Shown here piece by piece: positions 24,709 through 34,167 of a stretch of DNA of 64,000 nt. This stretch comes from an archaeon. Its GTDB lineage: Archaea > Nanobdellota > Nanobdellia > Woesearchaeales > GW2011-AR9. The position numbers and the translations under genes were made by a program. Under the pieces are notes generated by a model. That model was not told the origin of the DNA, did no database searches, and saw nothing but the letters and a program-made list of their open reading frames with translations. The stretch lies in the NCBI GenBank assembly GCA_018696395.1, contig JABHQR010000001.1, positions 1 through 64,000 on the forward strand. The letters run 5' to 3'. Position 1 is the stretch's first letter. Every line of letters begins with the position of its first letter.

Positions 24709-26364
24709 TTATTGAGTTGAGCCAAACCTATTCAACCCTAACTGCCCTTTACGCTTTCCAGCAGAAACTTCTACTGGAATATCTTCACCCAACTGATTTT
24801 TCACATTAACCGCCATAGCTTTACCAATTAATTGAGATAAAGTAGAAAGATCAACCTTTTTCAAATCACCAAAATCTTTAAGGCCATTATTATACAGTCT
24901 ACGCGCTCTTTTTCTTCCTACACCTTTTAGTTTAAGTAAAGGTAAAAGTTCTTCCTTGACACCATTCTTAAGCCTGTAACGTAATTTACGAAGATCTCTT
25001 CGAATATCTTTATAGTTCAGTAGGCCAGTAAGTTCAATCAAAGAGTATAATAACCAATTTGCAATTTCTAATTTAGCCCTAATTTCTCCAGGTCGGACAT
25101 CAAATTTGTCAAATAACAAATCTTCACCAGATTCGTTTGCCCAAGATTCAAAAAACAAAGCAGTCTTAATTGAGTTCATAAACATAGAATATTCATAATC
25201 AAAATGATCTGGTTCTTTTTGTAAAAGATTGTCAAAATTGTTTAATAATTCACTTTGGATTAAATCAAACTCTTTTTTCTTAACTCGAAGTAAAGGACGC
25301 ATTTCAATAGTGTTTGATACTGCTTGCAGATATGAAAAAATCTTAATTTCAGTATCAAGTTTATTAGCACGTTCCATACGATCAAGTAAAGATCTTGCAG
25401 TTAATGGATCTAAATAAAGTTGAGACACTCTTTTACCAATCATTGTAGCTCTCAATTGATCTTTATCTTCACAAGAATTATCAGTTACTGTGCTTGGAAT
25501 TTTTTTAACTTTTTTCCACATATCTTTAGCGCTTACAAACATGGAATCAGTTTTAAGGATATTATTATTTTTATCATCAACTCTTAAACTACCTAATTTT
25601 TTCTTATCAACTACAAATCCCCATTCAATCAGTTTCTTTAAAGTTCTGTCCATGATACTTTCTAATTCATCAAAATCATTGTACTGCGCTGCCCAAAAAG
25701 TTTCTCGAAAAAAATCTTTCATTTCTTTTTTAGTTTTAATTATACCTGATGCAATCAAAGAAAGAAGATAAGTTCTTAACACTGGTTCTGCTGCAAGTTT
25801 AGAATAAATATCTTCAGGAACACCACAGATATAACGATTATAAATTTCATCTTTTTCAATGACAGTCCTAGATATTGAGATTGCTTCACCTAATTTAGAA
25901 TGTTCAGGCCTACCGGCTCTGCCAGCCATTTGCATGTATTCTAATACAGGTATCCAATCCATACCCCATTTACCACTAAATCTTTTCAATGACTTAAGAA
26001 TTACCCTATAAGCTGGGAGTGATAATCCCGCAGCTAAAGTAGGAGTACAACAAATAATTGTTATATCACCATTACGAAAATTATCCTCCACAATATCTCG
26101 TTGCTTAGAAGCTAAACCAGAATGATGAAATGCAATACCTTTCTTTAAAGTTTTAGCTAAACGTTTACATTGTTTAGTTGGAGAAGAAACTGATTTAAGA
26201 GATTGTTCACTTAGTTGATTAAGAAGTTCAGGGTTGTGTATTTTGGAGATTAAATTAGCAATATCTTCTGCAGTTCTTTCAGCACTAGCTTTACTGGAAA
26301 CAAACACTATTGCTTGTTTGTTCATTCGTACTGTTTCTAAAGCTAGTTTAATTGTATCATCCAA
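24709..26364 (-). CDS. Hel308/Ski2-like helicase lacking the first RecA domain
   Basis: What is present matches the second half of Hel308: RecA2 with QAIVFVSSKASAER (17-30), AFHHSGLASKQRD (78-90), TPTLAAGLSLPA (107-118) and motif VI QMAGRAGRPE (145-154), then the winged helix, the ratchet helices and a helix-hairpin-helix near 478-506 (LKLKGVGRKRARRLY). Hel308 unwinds lagging strands at stalled forks. The RecA1 half, with Walker A and DExH, is absent: the frame is closed by TGA four codons before the TTG start and the next gene begins 92 bases upstream. The remaining 551 codons are uninterrupted. It may be one half of a split helicase or a truncated gene; alone it cannot hydrolyse ATP in the normal way. 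Confidence 0.8.
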   Translation of the reverse strand: MDDTIKLALETVRMNKQAIVFVSSKASAERTAEDIANLISKIHNPELLNQLSEQSLKSVSSPTKQCKRLAKTLKKGIAFHHSGLASKQRDIVEDNFRNGDITIICCTPTLAAGLSLPAYRVILKSLKRFSGKWGMDWIPVLEYMQMAGRAGRPEHSKLGEAISISRTVIEKDEIYNRYICGVPEDIYSKLAAEPVLRTYLLSLIASGIIKTKKEMKDFFRETFWAAQYNDFDELESIMDRTLKKLIEWGFVVDKKKLGSLRVDDKNNNILKTDSMFVSAKDMWKKVKKIPSTVTDNSCEDKDQLRATMIGKRVSQLYLDPLTARSLLDRMERANKLDTEIKIFSYLQAVSNTIEMRPLLRVKKKEFDLIQSELLNNFDNLLQKEPDHFDYEYSMFMNSIKTALFFESWANESGEDLLFDKFDVRPGEIRAKLEIANWLLYSLIELTGLLNYKDIRRDLRKLRYRLKNGVKEELLPLLKLKGVGRKRARRLYNNGLKDFGDLKKVDLSTLSQLIGKAMAVNVKNQLGEDIPVEVSAGKRKGQLGLNRFGSTQ

Positions 26365-26455
26365 AAGTAATGTTCACCCAACATAGTAAGATAACACTTA
26401 TAATAAATAAGTTTCGGGTGTAAAAAATAAAAATAGAAAGTAAAAAAATAAAAAT

Positions 26456-28894
26456 TTAATCATCACTCCAGTTTTCAATCGTGTAAACCTTTACAGTATA
26501 CTCATTGTCTGATTGAGCTTGTTGAGAATTTGCAGACCCACTAGACGAACTAGAGCTACTGCTTGAACTTGATGAACTAGTAGTAGTTAGTTTAATTTCA
26601 TCTTCATCAACCATTATTGTCCATTCAAATTCAATTTTACTTCTACCATCACTAATTTCAACTTCAACTTTTTTCTCACCACCACTAGTAAATTCTCTAG
26701 TGATAGCATTAGTACCTTTGATTTCGTTAAAGTCAAAATCACTAAATGACCATTCATAAGTTAATTCGTCTTCGTCAAAATCGTAAACTTCTACTGAAAA
26801 AGTTAATGCTTCATCTTCAACATCAGTATAAATAATTTCATCTTCAGGAGTATAACTTACAATTTCAGGTATCTGATTAACATTCTTAACAACAATTTTC
26901 ACAGGATGTATTACTTCTGCTTCACCATCAGTTACTTTAAAGTCAACCCAATAAGTTGTTTCTTCACTACTAAACTTCTTGTTAAGGTAACTTGATTTTG
27001 ACCACAAATTATCCCAATAAGAATCAGACCTATTTATCACAGAATCATATTCAGGTTCCCATAAGAAAATATTGTCTGATAAAGATGCACCAGAAGGCAT
27101 TCCTTCTGCAGTTAGATTAAGAATATCTTCACTATCAGAATCTTTTACATCAATACTAATCATAAACTCTTGACCCTCATTTACAACAATATCATCATCT
27201 TTAATCTTAATTGTAGGTTCACGATTATTTTTAGTTACAACAATATTTACTGTTTCAGTGACAGATAAATAACCATCACTTACAGTCACATAAACAGTAT
27301 AATTCCCTTCATCTTCATACCCAGTATTCCATTCACCTTGACTGTCAAATGGTTCAGTAAAATAATATCTTACAATGTCACCATCTGCGTCTTCAGAATT
27401 AACATAAAGTTCAAGATCTTCAGTTTCCATAATTGTTTGGTTATACAATTCAGTGATTTCTGGTGCTCGGTTAGTATTAAAAACAGTTAAATCAATATCT
27501 TCACTACTACAAAGATCTTTACCACAAACCTCTACTTGGAAAGAAGACTTACTTTTCTTAGTAAAAAAATGCTCCAACCTCATTGAGTTTAATATGTCAG
27601 TTATAAAATTAGAATTTCTAGTTATATAATCATAGGACACATTCCAAACTAATGTTTGGTTTTCTTCTATAAATATTACATCCCCTGGTAAACCAGTAAA
27701 TTCAAAAGTAATATTATCACCATCATAATCTTCAGCATCAATGTGCCATTCAATATAATCACCCTCATACACACCAATGTCAGTACTAACATTAATTTCA
27801 GGTGCCCTGTCAAGATCAAGTACTTCAATACTTAAATTAAATGATGAACTTAGTTCACCATCAGTAACACCAATTTCTGTATTGTAAACACCAGCATCTT
27901 CATAACCTGTTGCCCACATACCTGAGCTGTTTAATGGAAGTTTAAAATCAAAAGTGATTGTATCTCCATCCATATCAATTTCAGGTAATTCTAATTTTAA
28001 TATTTCAGTTTCATACAAAGTAATTTGCTGATCACCAATATTAGGTGCCCGATTAGTTTTGTAAACTTTTATAGTCCAAGAATATTGAGTAGATAAATCT
28101 TGATCACTTACAGTTAAATTTAATTTATGCGTACCTTCATCATCAAAATCAAGGTAAAGATCATATTCTGCACTTGATGAGATGGTTTTATTATTTAATT
28201 TCCATTCATAGTATAATGCATCATCCCACTCATCACCATCAGTTGCAGTTACGTACAATTCTAATGTTTCATTTTCATTAGCTTCAACAATCGAATCTTC
28301 AGAGAATAAATCAATTAAAGTAGGGGCCTGATTTTTTTCTTCAATATTAATTTCTAGCCATTCAGTGACTTCATATTCAATATCTTGAGCAATTACTTCA
28401 ATTACATACCTACCCGCATCAGTATAATCAGTTTGCCATTCACCATTTTCATCAAAGGGTTCTTCAAAATGATATTTTAATATGTCTTTGTCAGGATCAA
28501 CAACATAATCTTTAAGATCAATTAAATCTGTCTCATCAACGGTAATAGAATTTATAGTAAATTCAGGTGCTCGGTTTTTTTCTTCAACAACAATATAAAT
28601 TGTTTCACTTGTACTTGCTTGACCATCAGAAGCAGTTATGTTAACATAATATTCACCAGCATCTTCATAACTTGTTTGCCAATGACCAGATTCATCAAAA
28701 GGACTAGTATAATTAAATGTAACATCATCACCATCAGGATCAGTGGCATCAACGTCTAACTGAACACCTTCAGTTTCTTCAACAGTAAATGTAGTGATTG
28801 CTAACACAGTAAAAGAAAGTGATATTAACAGTGTTAATACTAATAATAAAGTTAGCATGATTGTTAATGTTTTAGGGATGGTTTTAATTTTCAT
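26456..28894 (-). CDS. secreted Ig/cadherin-like repeat surface protein
   Basis: A hydrophobic signal or anchor segment (about 8-33, TIMLTLLLVLTLLISLSFTV) is followed by at least six repeats of about 90-110 residues. Each has a DPDGDDVTF-type acidic loop, then W-x-T-x-Y-x-D-x-G-x-Y and an A/V-x-DG strand (for example GHWQTSYEDAGEYYVNITASDG is split across residues about 70-92). This is the bacterial-like Ig/cadherin pattern of calcium-dependent adhesion modules. Near the end is a run of twelve serines and then a Gln/Asn tail. No C-terminal anchor is visible. The lipoprotein gene upstream (29084) carries the same repeat, so the two form a paired surface locus. Confidence 0.8.
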   Translation of the reverse strand: MKIKTIPKTLTIMLTLLLVLTLLISLSFTVLAITTFTVEETEGVQLDVDATDPDGDDVTFNYTSPFDESGHWQTSYEDAGEYYVNITASDGQASTSETIYIVVEEKNRAPEFTINSITVDETDLIDLKDYVVDPDKDILKYHFEEPFDENGEWQTDYTDAGRYVIEVIAQDIEYEVTEWLEINIEEKNQAPTLIDLFSEDSIVEANENETLELYVTATDGDEWDDALYYEWKLNNKTISSSAEYDLYLDFDDEGTHKLNLTVSDQDLSTQYSWTIKVYKTNRAPNIGDQQITLYETEILKLELPEIDMDGDTITFDFKLPLNSSGMWATGYEDAGVYNTEIGVTDGELSSSFNLSIEVLDLDRAPEINVSTDIGVYEGDYIEWHIDAEDYDGDNITFEFTGLPGDVIFIEENQTLVWNVSYDYITRNSNFITDILNSMRLEHFFTKKSKSSFQVEVCGKDLCSSEDIDLTVFNTNRAPEITELYNQTIMETEDLELYVNSEDADGDIVRYYFTEPFDSQGEWNTGYEDEGNYTVYVTVSDGYLSVTETVNIVVTKNNREPTIKIKDDDIVVNEGQEFMISIDVKDSDSEDILNLTAEGMPSGASLSDNIFLWEPEYDSVINRSDSYWDNLWSKSSYLNKKFSSEETTYWVDFKVTDGEAEVIHPVKIVVKNVNQIPEIVSYTPEDEIIYTDVEDEALTFSVEVYDFDEDELTYEWSFSDFDFNEIKGTNAITREFTSGGEKKVEVEISDGRSKIEFEWTIMVDEDEIKLTTTSSSSSSSSSSSSSGSANSQQAQSDNEYTVKVYTIENWSDD

Positions 28895-29083
28895 TGTAAA
28901 TTGGTTATTTTAATTTTTTTGATCATTAATTTTAATTATTATAATATTTGAATTAACTTAATTTTTTAGTTTTAATTTAACATATAACATCTACCAAACT
29001 TTACTATCACCAGATTATTACTGGCCCACCAATCAATATTTAATTTTAATAATTAAAAAAAAAAACTAATACTATAGTATCAA

Positions 29084-30103
29084 TTATTCAGCATCTGCAG
29101 AAACTTCAATAATCTCTGGAGGCATGTTAACATCTTCTACTACTAGATTAATGGTATCACTTACAGTATCTTTGCCATCGTACGCAGTAATAGTAATACT
29201 ATATTCACCATTGTCTGTGAAACTAGTATCCCAAACACCATCACTACCAACAGGATCGCTGATTGTAATAGTAATTTCGTCACCGTCTAAATCACTAACT
29301 TCAGGTTCAATAACTACAGTTTCACCTTCGTTAACACTAATCTCATCATCGAAACCACTTAATATAGGTAATTCGTTAACGTCTGTAATACTTAATAAGA
29401 AACTGATTTCTGTTTCAAGTTCACCATCACTTGCTAACACAGTAATTGTATAATCTCCTGCACTAGTATGATCAGATACAAAAATACCACTTGCTAAAGG
29501 TTCTGAAACAGTTACAGTTACTGCATCATTGTTAGGATCTGAAACTACTGCTTCAAATTCAATAACGTCACCTTCAGAGTAATACATATCATCAACATCT
29601 TCAATTTCTGGAGCTACATTAACTCTATTAACTATGATTAAAATGTCTTGGGTAACAGTATGTACTTGGTCAGTCGCAGTTAAAGTAACGTAATATTCAC
29701 CTGCATCACCATAACTTGTTTGCCATTCACCCATTTCATTTAATGGTGAAGTAAATGCATAAGTCACATCATCATTATCAGGATCAATAATATTTACGTT
29801 TAATTTGATAGCTTCATTTTCACTAACGTAAAACATTAATACTTCTTCATCAACTTCTTCAACTTCTTCTTCAGCTTCTTCCATATCAATTGTAACTTCT
29901 TCTTCAACTACAACATCTTCAGCTTCTTCAACTAAGTCATTATCTTCTAATTGTCTTTCAATCTCAGCGATCTCATTAATTAAATCAGTTTCGCCTTCCT
30001 CTTCTTCTGTAGAGTTTGGTACATCATAAGCTTTATAATTTAAACAGCTTGTTAAGAATAGTACCATTACTAATACAGAAACCAATGCTAAAATTTTCTT
30101 CAT
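29084..30103 (-). CDS. lipoprotein with Ig/cadherin-like repeats
   Basis: The signal peptide MKKILALVSVLVMVLFLTSC ends in a bacterial-style lipobox with C20. An acidic Glu/Val linker (about 30-95) precedes three repeats (about 98-335) of the same type as in the neighbour at 26456: IDPDNDDVTYAFTSPLNEMG followed by EWQTSYGDAGEYYV, then two diverged copies. The protein would be tethered by lipid on the outer face of the membrane with an extended acidic stalk. The intergenic gap to the next gene, 189 bases, is AT-rich. Binding partner unknown. Confidence 0.8.
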   Translation of the reverse strand: MKKILALVSVLVMVLFLTSCLNYKAYDVPNSTEEEEGETDLINEIAEIERQLEDNDLVEEAEDVVVEEEVTIDMEEAEEEVEEVDEEVLMFYVSENEAIKLNVNIIDPDNDDVTYAFTSPLNEMGEWQTSYGDAGEYYVTLTATDQVHTVTQDILIIVNRVNVAPEIEDVDDMYYSEGDVIEFEAVVSDPNNDAVTVTVSEPLASGIFVSDHTSAGDYTITVLASDGELETEISFLLSITDVNELPILSGFDDEISVNEGETVVIEPEVSDLDGDEITITISDPVGSDGVWDTSFTDNGEYSITITAYDGKDTVSDTINLVVEDVNMPPEIIEVSADAE

Positions 30104-30353
30104 CGTTCATTGCACCCCCAAATCCATGAGTATATCATGTTTGTGTATTTATTTTTAGTATAACTAAATGTTTTTGTAAGTATTCTCGGATGATAACTCG
30201 TATTTAAAGATTTATACGCAACAGAATATATTCTACCTCAAGTAATATTATCACAACATATGTATTGGAGTGAGGTATAATTACATACTAACAATAATTA
30301 CAATAATGTTAATAAATAAATAAGTCTTGAAATTATGTTAGAAAAATAAAAGG

Positions 30354-30450
30354 TGGCCCCACCGAGATTTGAACTCGGGACTTCACGATTTCTTTTCGGA
30401 ATAATTCCCAATTATCAGTCGTGCGCTCTACCAAACTAAGCCATGGGGCC
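30354..30450 (-). tRNA. tRNA-Ile (GAU) with a canonical-position intron
   Basis: Reading the minus strand, the acceptor GGCCCCA (30450 downward) pairs with TGGGGCC (30361-30355), followed by discriminator A at 30354. The D-arm, the T-arm with loop TTCAAAT, and an anticodon stem CACGA/TCGTG are all intact once an insert of about 23 bases (30389-30411) after loop CTGATAA is removed. The anticodon is GAT (bases 30416-30414). The insert is at the usual 37/38 archaeal position and can fold with the anticodon region, as expected for splicing-endonuclease introns. CCA is not fully encoded (CCT follows the discriminator). Confidence 0.93.
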
Positions 30451-30476
30451 GATACAAGATAGGCAGAAAAAGTGCT

Positions 30477-30487
30477 CCTTTTTAAAG
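30477..30487 (-). promoter_or_regulatory. TATA/BRE element of the tRNA-Ile gene
   Basis: On the minus strand this reads CTTTAAAAAGG and lies 27-37 bases before the tRNA 5' end, the spacing expected for an archaeal promoter whose transcript starts at or just before the mature tRNA. Confidence 0.5.
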
Positions 30488-30518
30488 ATTACGCTTAAGA
30501 AAAAGCAACGTGATTAGA

Positions 30519-31229
30519 TTAATTTTGCATTAGCTTTATTTTATCTAGCATTAAATTTAAACATTCAGCATGATAATCACCATTACGATTCATATCTTGT
30601 GAAGCATCTATCCTCAACACTTCAGGAACTGGAACAGCATATTTACCGTCATAAATTTTATGAATATTGTTAACTACATGAGTATACCGATCATTAATTC
30701 GTTTCAAATAATCTGCGGGGACAACTTCAACCCCTTGTTCTTGTGCTCTCTGTTTATTTCTTCTAACTAAAATGTTAGGATCTTTTACTTCAAGATAAAT
30801 AATTAATTTTTCCAACCATTTGTCTACATCTTCTTTTGTCCGATCAAGTTCATCTAAGGCATCAAATAATCTCTCTTCATACTCTAAAAATTCTCTTCTT
30901 TTAAGATAACCTTCACGATAAGAGTTATAAGCAAATATCTCTCCACCTTCAATCATCCCTCGATCAAAGATAAATAGATCTTTTTTTCTTTTAGCTCTCC
31001 TATGTCTTGCGATCCTAGAACTTAAACAATCTAACTCAAAACCATAAGTGTTATCTTTTCTATCTTCGTAAAACTCTTCACGCCAAACCGGATCCAAAAA
31101 TTCTGGGAAGATATTGACACCCAAACCAATTTTGGATTTTACTAAATCTTTATTTTTTTCAACATAGTCTACAAAAGTACTTTTACCTGCACAAATATTT
31201 CCCATTACTAATACAACTAAATCTGCCAT
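30519..31229 (-). CDS. deoxynucleoside kinase family protein
   Basis: The P-loop GNICAGKSTF (10-19) is the variant typical of deoxynucleoside kinases, followed by a FPEFLDP motif (substrate-binding glutamate), an aromatic/Arg region (LDCLSSRIARHRRA) and FDRGMIEGGEIFA in place of the DRS motif. The C-terminal LEVKDPNILVRRNKQRAQEQG holds the lid arginines. It probably phosphorylates a salvaged deoxynucleoside. It forms a two-gene operon with the P-loop protein at 31238 (8 bases between stop and start). Confidence 0.85.
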   Translation of the reverse strand: MADLVVLVMGNICAGKSTFVDYVEKNKDLVKSKIGLGVNIFPEFLDPVWREEFYEDRKDNTYGFELDCLSSRIARHRRAKRKKDLFIFDRGMIEGGEIFAYNSYREGYLKRREFLEYEERLFDALDELDRTKEDVDKWLEKLIIYLEVKDPNILVRRNKQRAQEQGVEVVPADYLKRINDRYTHVVNNIHKIYDGKYAVPVPEVLRIDASQDMNRNGDYHAECLNLMLDKIKLMQN

Positions 31230-31237
31230 TTAATTTA

Positions 31238-31849
31238 TCACCTAATTAAATACTTTTTATCACAACCTAAATCATCTAAAGTTTGATTCACAATTATCTG
31301 TGTCCAGATATCACGATAATTATCTTCTTCGTGAGGGATAGGAAGTTCTTGATAATCTATTTTATTTATATCTAAAAATGATTTTATTCGTTTATCCATA
31401 TCTTCTTGAAAATCAGCTTCAACATCCCTAACTCCATTATGTTTAATCTCAGTATTATCAACAATTGGTAAAAAGTAAAGTTTATTGAAGGGATACTTTT
31501 CTAAATGACCTAATGTCATAGACAGAGCATATTTATCTTCACCAAATCTTCTTTCTAAATAACAATAATTATCTGGACCACGATCACAAATCATAACATC
31601 ATATTTAGGATTTCCGGGACCACCTTTAGAATATTCAATTTCTTGAGCAAATTGTCGATGTAAAATCCATAATTGAGAGTCTTTAGTAGTTTCTTGATTA
31701 ATTGATAACCCTAACTTTTTAGCTTCAGTAGCCATTTCTCTAAGAACAGTTGCTTCAACATTTCTTCGTTTAAGTTCACCTTCAACTATCGCTGCTAACG
31801 CAGTTTTACCCGTACCATGCGTAGAAACTAAACCTATCTTATAAACCAT
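31238..31849 (-). CDS. P-loop kinase/ATPase of the NadR-like type
   Basis: The P-loop is STHGTGKTAL (9-18). A second motif, VMICDRGPDNYCYLERRFG, has the Walker B-like DRG used by NadR-type nucleoside kinases and related AAA_28 proteins. KLYFLPIVDN and a C-terminal helix complete an adenylate-kinase-like fold. It is likely a nucleoside or small-metabolite kinase. It is the upstream member of the pair with the deoxynucleoside kinase; the shared orientation and tight spacing suggest a salvage role. Confidence 0.75.
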   Translation of the reverse strand: MVYKIGLVSTHGTGKTALAAIVEGELKRRNVEATVLREMATEAKKLGLSINQETTKDSQLWILHRQFAQEIEYSKGGPGNPKYDVMICDRGPDNYCYLERRFGEDKYALSMTLGHLEKYPFNKLYFLPIVDNTEIKHNGVRDVEADFQEDMDKRIKSFLDINKIDYQELPIPHEEDNYRDIWTQIIVNQTLDDLGCDKKYLIR

Positions 31850-32070
31850 ATCTATCCTCTTTTTAAAAATTTAATCCTAACAAAACATCTGATTTTTAAT
31901 GAAATAAATGATTTTTTAAATGTTTAAAAGTATTGTGATTATTTCAGATATAGTTTAGAAAGTTTATTAAAATTATTTTAATTAATTAAAAAAAATTGGC
32001 ACCACACCATTTTTAACAATTTAGAAAACCCAATCATTAATCTAAAAATTTAATGTTTTATTTTTAGCCT

Positions 32071-32210
32071 AAAAATTACTGGTAGGGGGCGAGGTACCCC
32101 ATACCAGCGGACTCTTTTTTAGGTTAAAGACACCCTCACTCAATTCCCCATCAAGCTAAGCGATGCTCAGATACTAATACTCGCCTTCAACCGCATTACG
32201 TTCTGTTATC
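32071..32210 (-). ncRNA. candidate structured RNA in a GC-rich island
   Basis: A 635-base gap (31850-32484) is very AT-rich except here, where GC content rises sharply, the classic sign of a structural RNA in an AT-rich archaeon. CTGGTAGGGG (32079-32088) pairs with CCCC (32097-32100) and, past a bulged A, TACCAG (32102-32107): ten base pairs. Its eight-base loop contains GCGAG, complementary to CTCGC at 32180-32184, a possible pseudoknot. GCGG 32107-32110 can pair with CCGC 32191-32194. On the minus strand the big hairpin is followed by TAATTTTT, a terminator-like end, so I favour that strand; on the plus strand a T6 run (32115-32120) also follows. I tested 5S, SRP and RNase P signatures by eye and none fits. 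No ORF is present. Confidence 0.5.
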
Positions 32211-32484
32211 ATTTTTCAAAAAGGAGAGATTATTAAAAGATTATTGTGATTGTTTTTTTGTGTTGAGAAGGTTATTAAATTTAATAACTAATCTAACTTA
32301 ACTAATCAAAATTAATTAACCAAACTGAGATGTTCGAATTGATGTCTTTAATAAAATGTCTTACAATATTGGTTTTGAAGTTTGTTTAAATAATTAATAA
32401 TTGTTAGTAAAATATATCTGTAACTGAAATTAATTAGATAATTCAATAATTAACTTTATATAATAAGCTAATAATAAATTATAT

Positions 32485-34089
32485 ATGCGATTTACAATAA
32501 TTGATTGTTATACTGATGAACCATCTGGATTAGGAGTATTACCCACGTTAGGAACTTATCCCAGATATTTAGCAGGTGCAGTCTTAGAATCAGGTAACGA
32601 ATTTTATTATTTAACTATTGATGATATTAGAGCTACAGTTTTGGAATATGAAGGGAAAAAAACAGTTCTGCAAATTAAAGAAAAAGAAAAAGAGATCAAA
32701 ACTAATGTTAAGATTAGAAATTTAACTCCTAACTTTGGAGACATTACTAAAATTTTAGATTCAAGTGATGTAATTATCATTATTGCAGGTGTTCACACGC
32801 CTGGGAAATATTTATCAGCGTATCCCGGAACAACTAAAGAGATTTCAACTTTATTGAAAAAGTTAAGATGTAAAACATTTAAAGTTCTTACCGGACCAGC
32901 AGCACATACAGGTTCAGGATTATGGGGCGGGAAAAAAGCAAGAAGCGTTGACCAAGATGTTGATCAATTTGATTTAGTGGTAAAAGATTTAGAATACAAA
33001 TTTGATGAATTGATTAAAAATAATTTCACAGAAGATATTAATTTTGATATTATAAATAATAATTTAAATAAAAAAGAAAATCAAAATTACAAAACTTATG
33101 ATAAAATTTCTAGGAAAGCAGTTTTAGGTGCAAGTATAGTTGAACATTTACCTTTAAATCCAAAATTTGTGACAGTGGAAATTGAAACAATGAGAGGTTG
33201 TGCTAGGAAAGTACCTTGTTCATTTTGTACTGAAAAATTGAAAAGTAATTGTGTGGAAAGAAGACCAGCAAAAGATATCATTGAAGAGATCAAAGCTTTA
33301 TCAAAAGTAGGATTAAACAATTTTAGAATTGGTAAACAAACTTGCATTTATTCATATGGGGATGAAAAAAAGTTAGAACAATTATTCAAAGAGATTAGTA
33401 AATATGCTAATATTTTACATATTGATAATGTTAATCCAACATTTGTGAATGAAGAAAAAACTAAAACTTTAGTTAAATATTGTACATCAGGTAATGTTGC
33501 TGCAATGGGAGTAGAAAGTTTTGACAAAAAAGTTATCAAAAGTAATATGTTAAACACATCACCAGAATTAACTTTCAAAAAAATTAAATTAATTAACCAG
33601 TATGGTGCAGAAAGAGGGAGTTGTGGAATGCCAAAATTCATTCCGGGGATCAATTTAATTTTTGGATTGATTAATGAAAGTAAAAATAGTCATAAAGAAA
33701 ACTTATTCTGGTTAAATAAAATTATAGACGAAGGATTACTGTTACGAAGAATTAATGTTAGAGAGGTAGTAATATTTCCTGAAACTCAATTAGATAAAGA
33801 AGCGGGAGATAAATTTCTTAAAAAGAATAGGAAACATTATTGGAAATGGAGAAATGATATTAGACAAAATATTGATCATGTTATGCTTAAAAAAATTGTT
33901 CCAGAAGGAACTATCTTAAAAAATTTACGAACAGAGATTTATGATGGTAATACCACATTTGCTAGACAAGTGGGCACATACCCTTTAGTCGTAGGTATCA
34001 AAGGAAGAATCCAGTTAGATGAGTTTGTTAATGTTAAAATCGTAGGACATATGTTACGTAGTTTAGTTGGTGAAATCGTCTCAAAGTAG
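32485..34089 (+). CDS. B12-binding/radical SAM protein
   Basis: The N-terminal 180 residues have a cobalamin-binding-like alternating fold (LGTYPRYLAGAVLESGNEFYYL, then VLTGPAAHTGSGLWGG). The radical SAM barrel starts near 225 with METMRGCARKVPCSFC-like spacing: C239, C245 and C248, that is CX5CX2C rather than the common CX3CX2C. Strand motifs LKVGLNNFRIGKQ-type and GVESFD follow. The C-terminal 120 residues are basic with a TRAM-like end (VGTYPLVVGIKGRIQ). Archaeal relatives are annotated only as radical SAM/B12-binding proteins; methylation or methylthiolation is possible. The gene follows the RNA-like island and is monocistronic. Confidence 0.8.
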   Translation: MRFTIIDCYTDEPSGLGVLPTLGTYPRYLAGAVLESGNEFYYLTIDDIRATVLEYEGKKTVLQIKEKEKEIKTNVKIRNLTPNFGDITKILDSSDVIIIIAGVHTPGKYLSAYPGTTKEISTLLKKLRCKTFKVLTGPAAHTGSGLWGGKKARSVDQDVDQFDLVVKDLEYKFDELIKNNFTEDINFDIINNNLNKKENQNYKTYDKISRKAVLGASIVEHLPLNPKFVTVEIETMRGCARKVPCSFCTEKLKSNCVERRPAKDIIEEIKALSKVGLNNFRIGKQTCIYSYGDEKKLEQLFKEISKYANILHIDNVNPTFVNEEKTKTLVKYCTSGNVAAMGVESFDKKVIKSNMLNTSPELTFKKIKLINQYGAERGSCGMPKFIPGINLIFGLINESKNSHKENLFWLNKIIDEGLLLRRINVREVVIFPETQLDKEAGDKFLKKNRKHYWKWRNDIRQNIDHVMLKKIVPEGTILKNLRTEIYDGNTTFARQVGTYPLVVGIKGRIQLDEFVNVKIVGHMLRSLVGEIVSK

Positions 34090-34167
34090 TGATTAATTGT
34101 TTCAAAAATGTGAGATATAAGTTTTTTTTTAGAAAAATATAAATAGTTACTACTCACTCAAAGGAAC

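Noticed and set aside
32079-32220. GC island read as 5S rRNA, SRP RNA or RNase P RNA
   Set aside because: AAGCTAAGC at 32153-32161 resembles part of 5S rRNA and ACAGAAC on the minus strand resembles RNase P, but lengths, order and terminal helices do not fit any of them.
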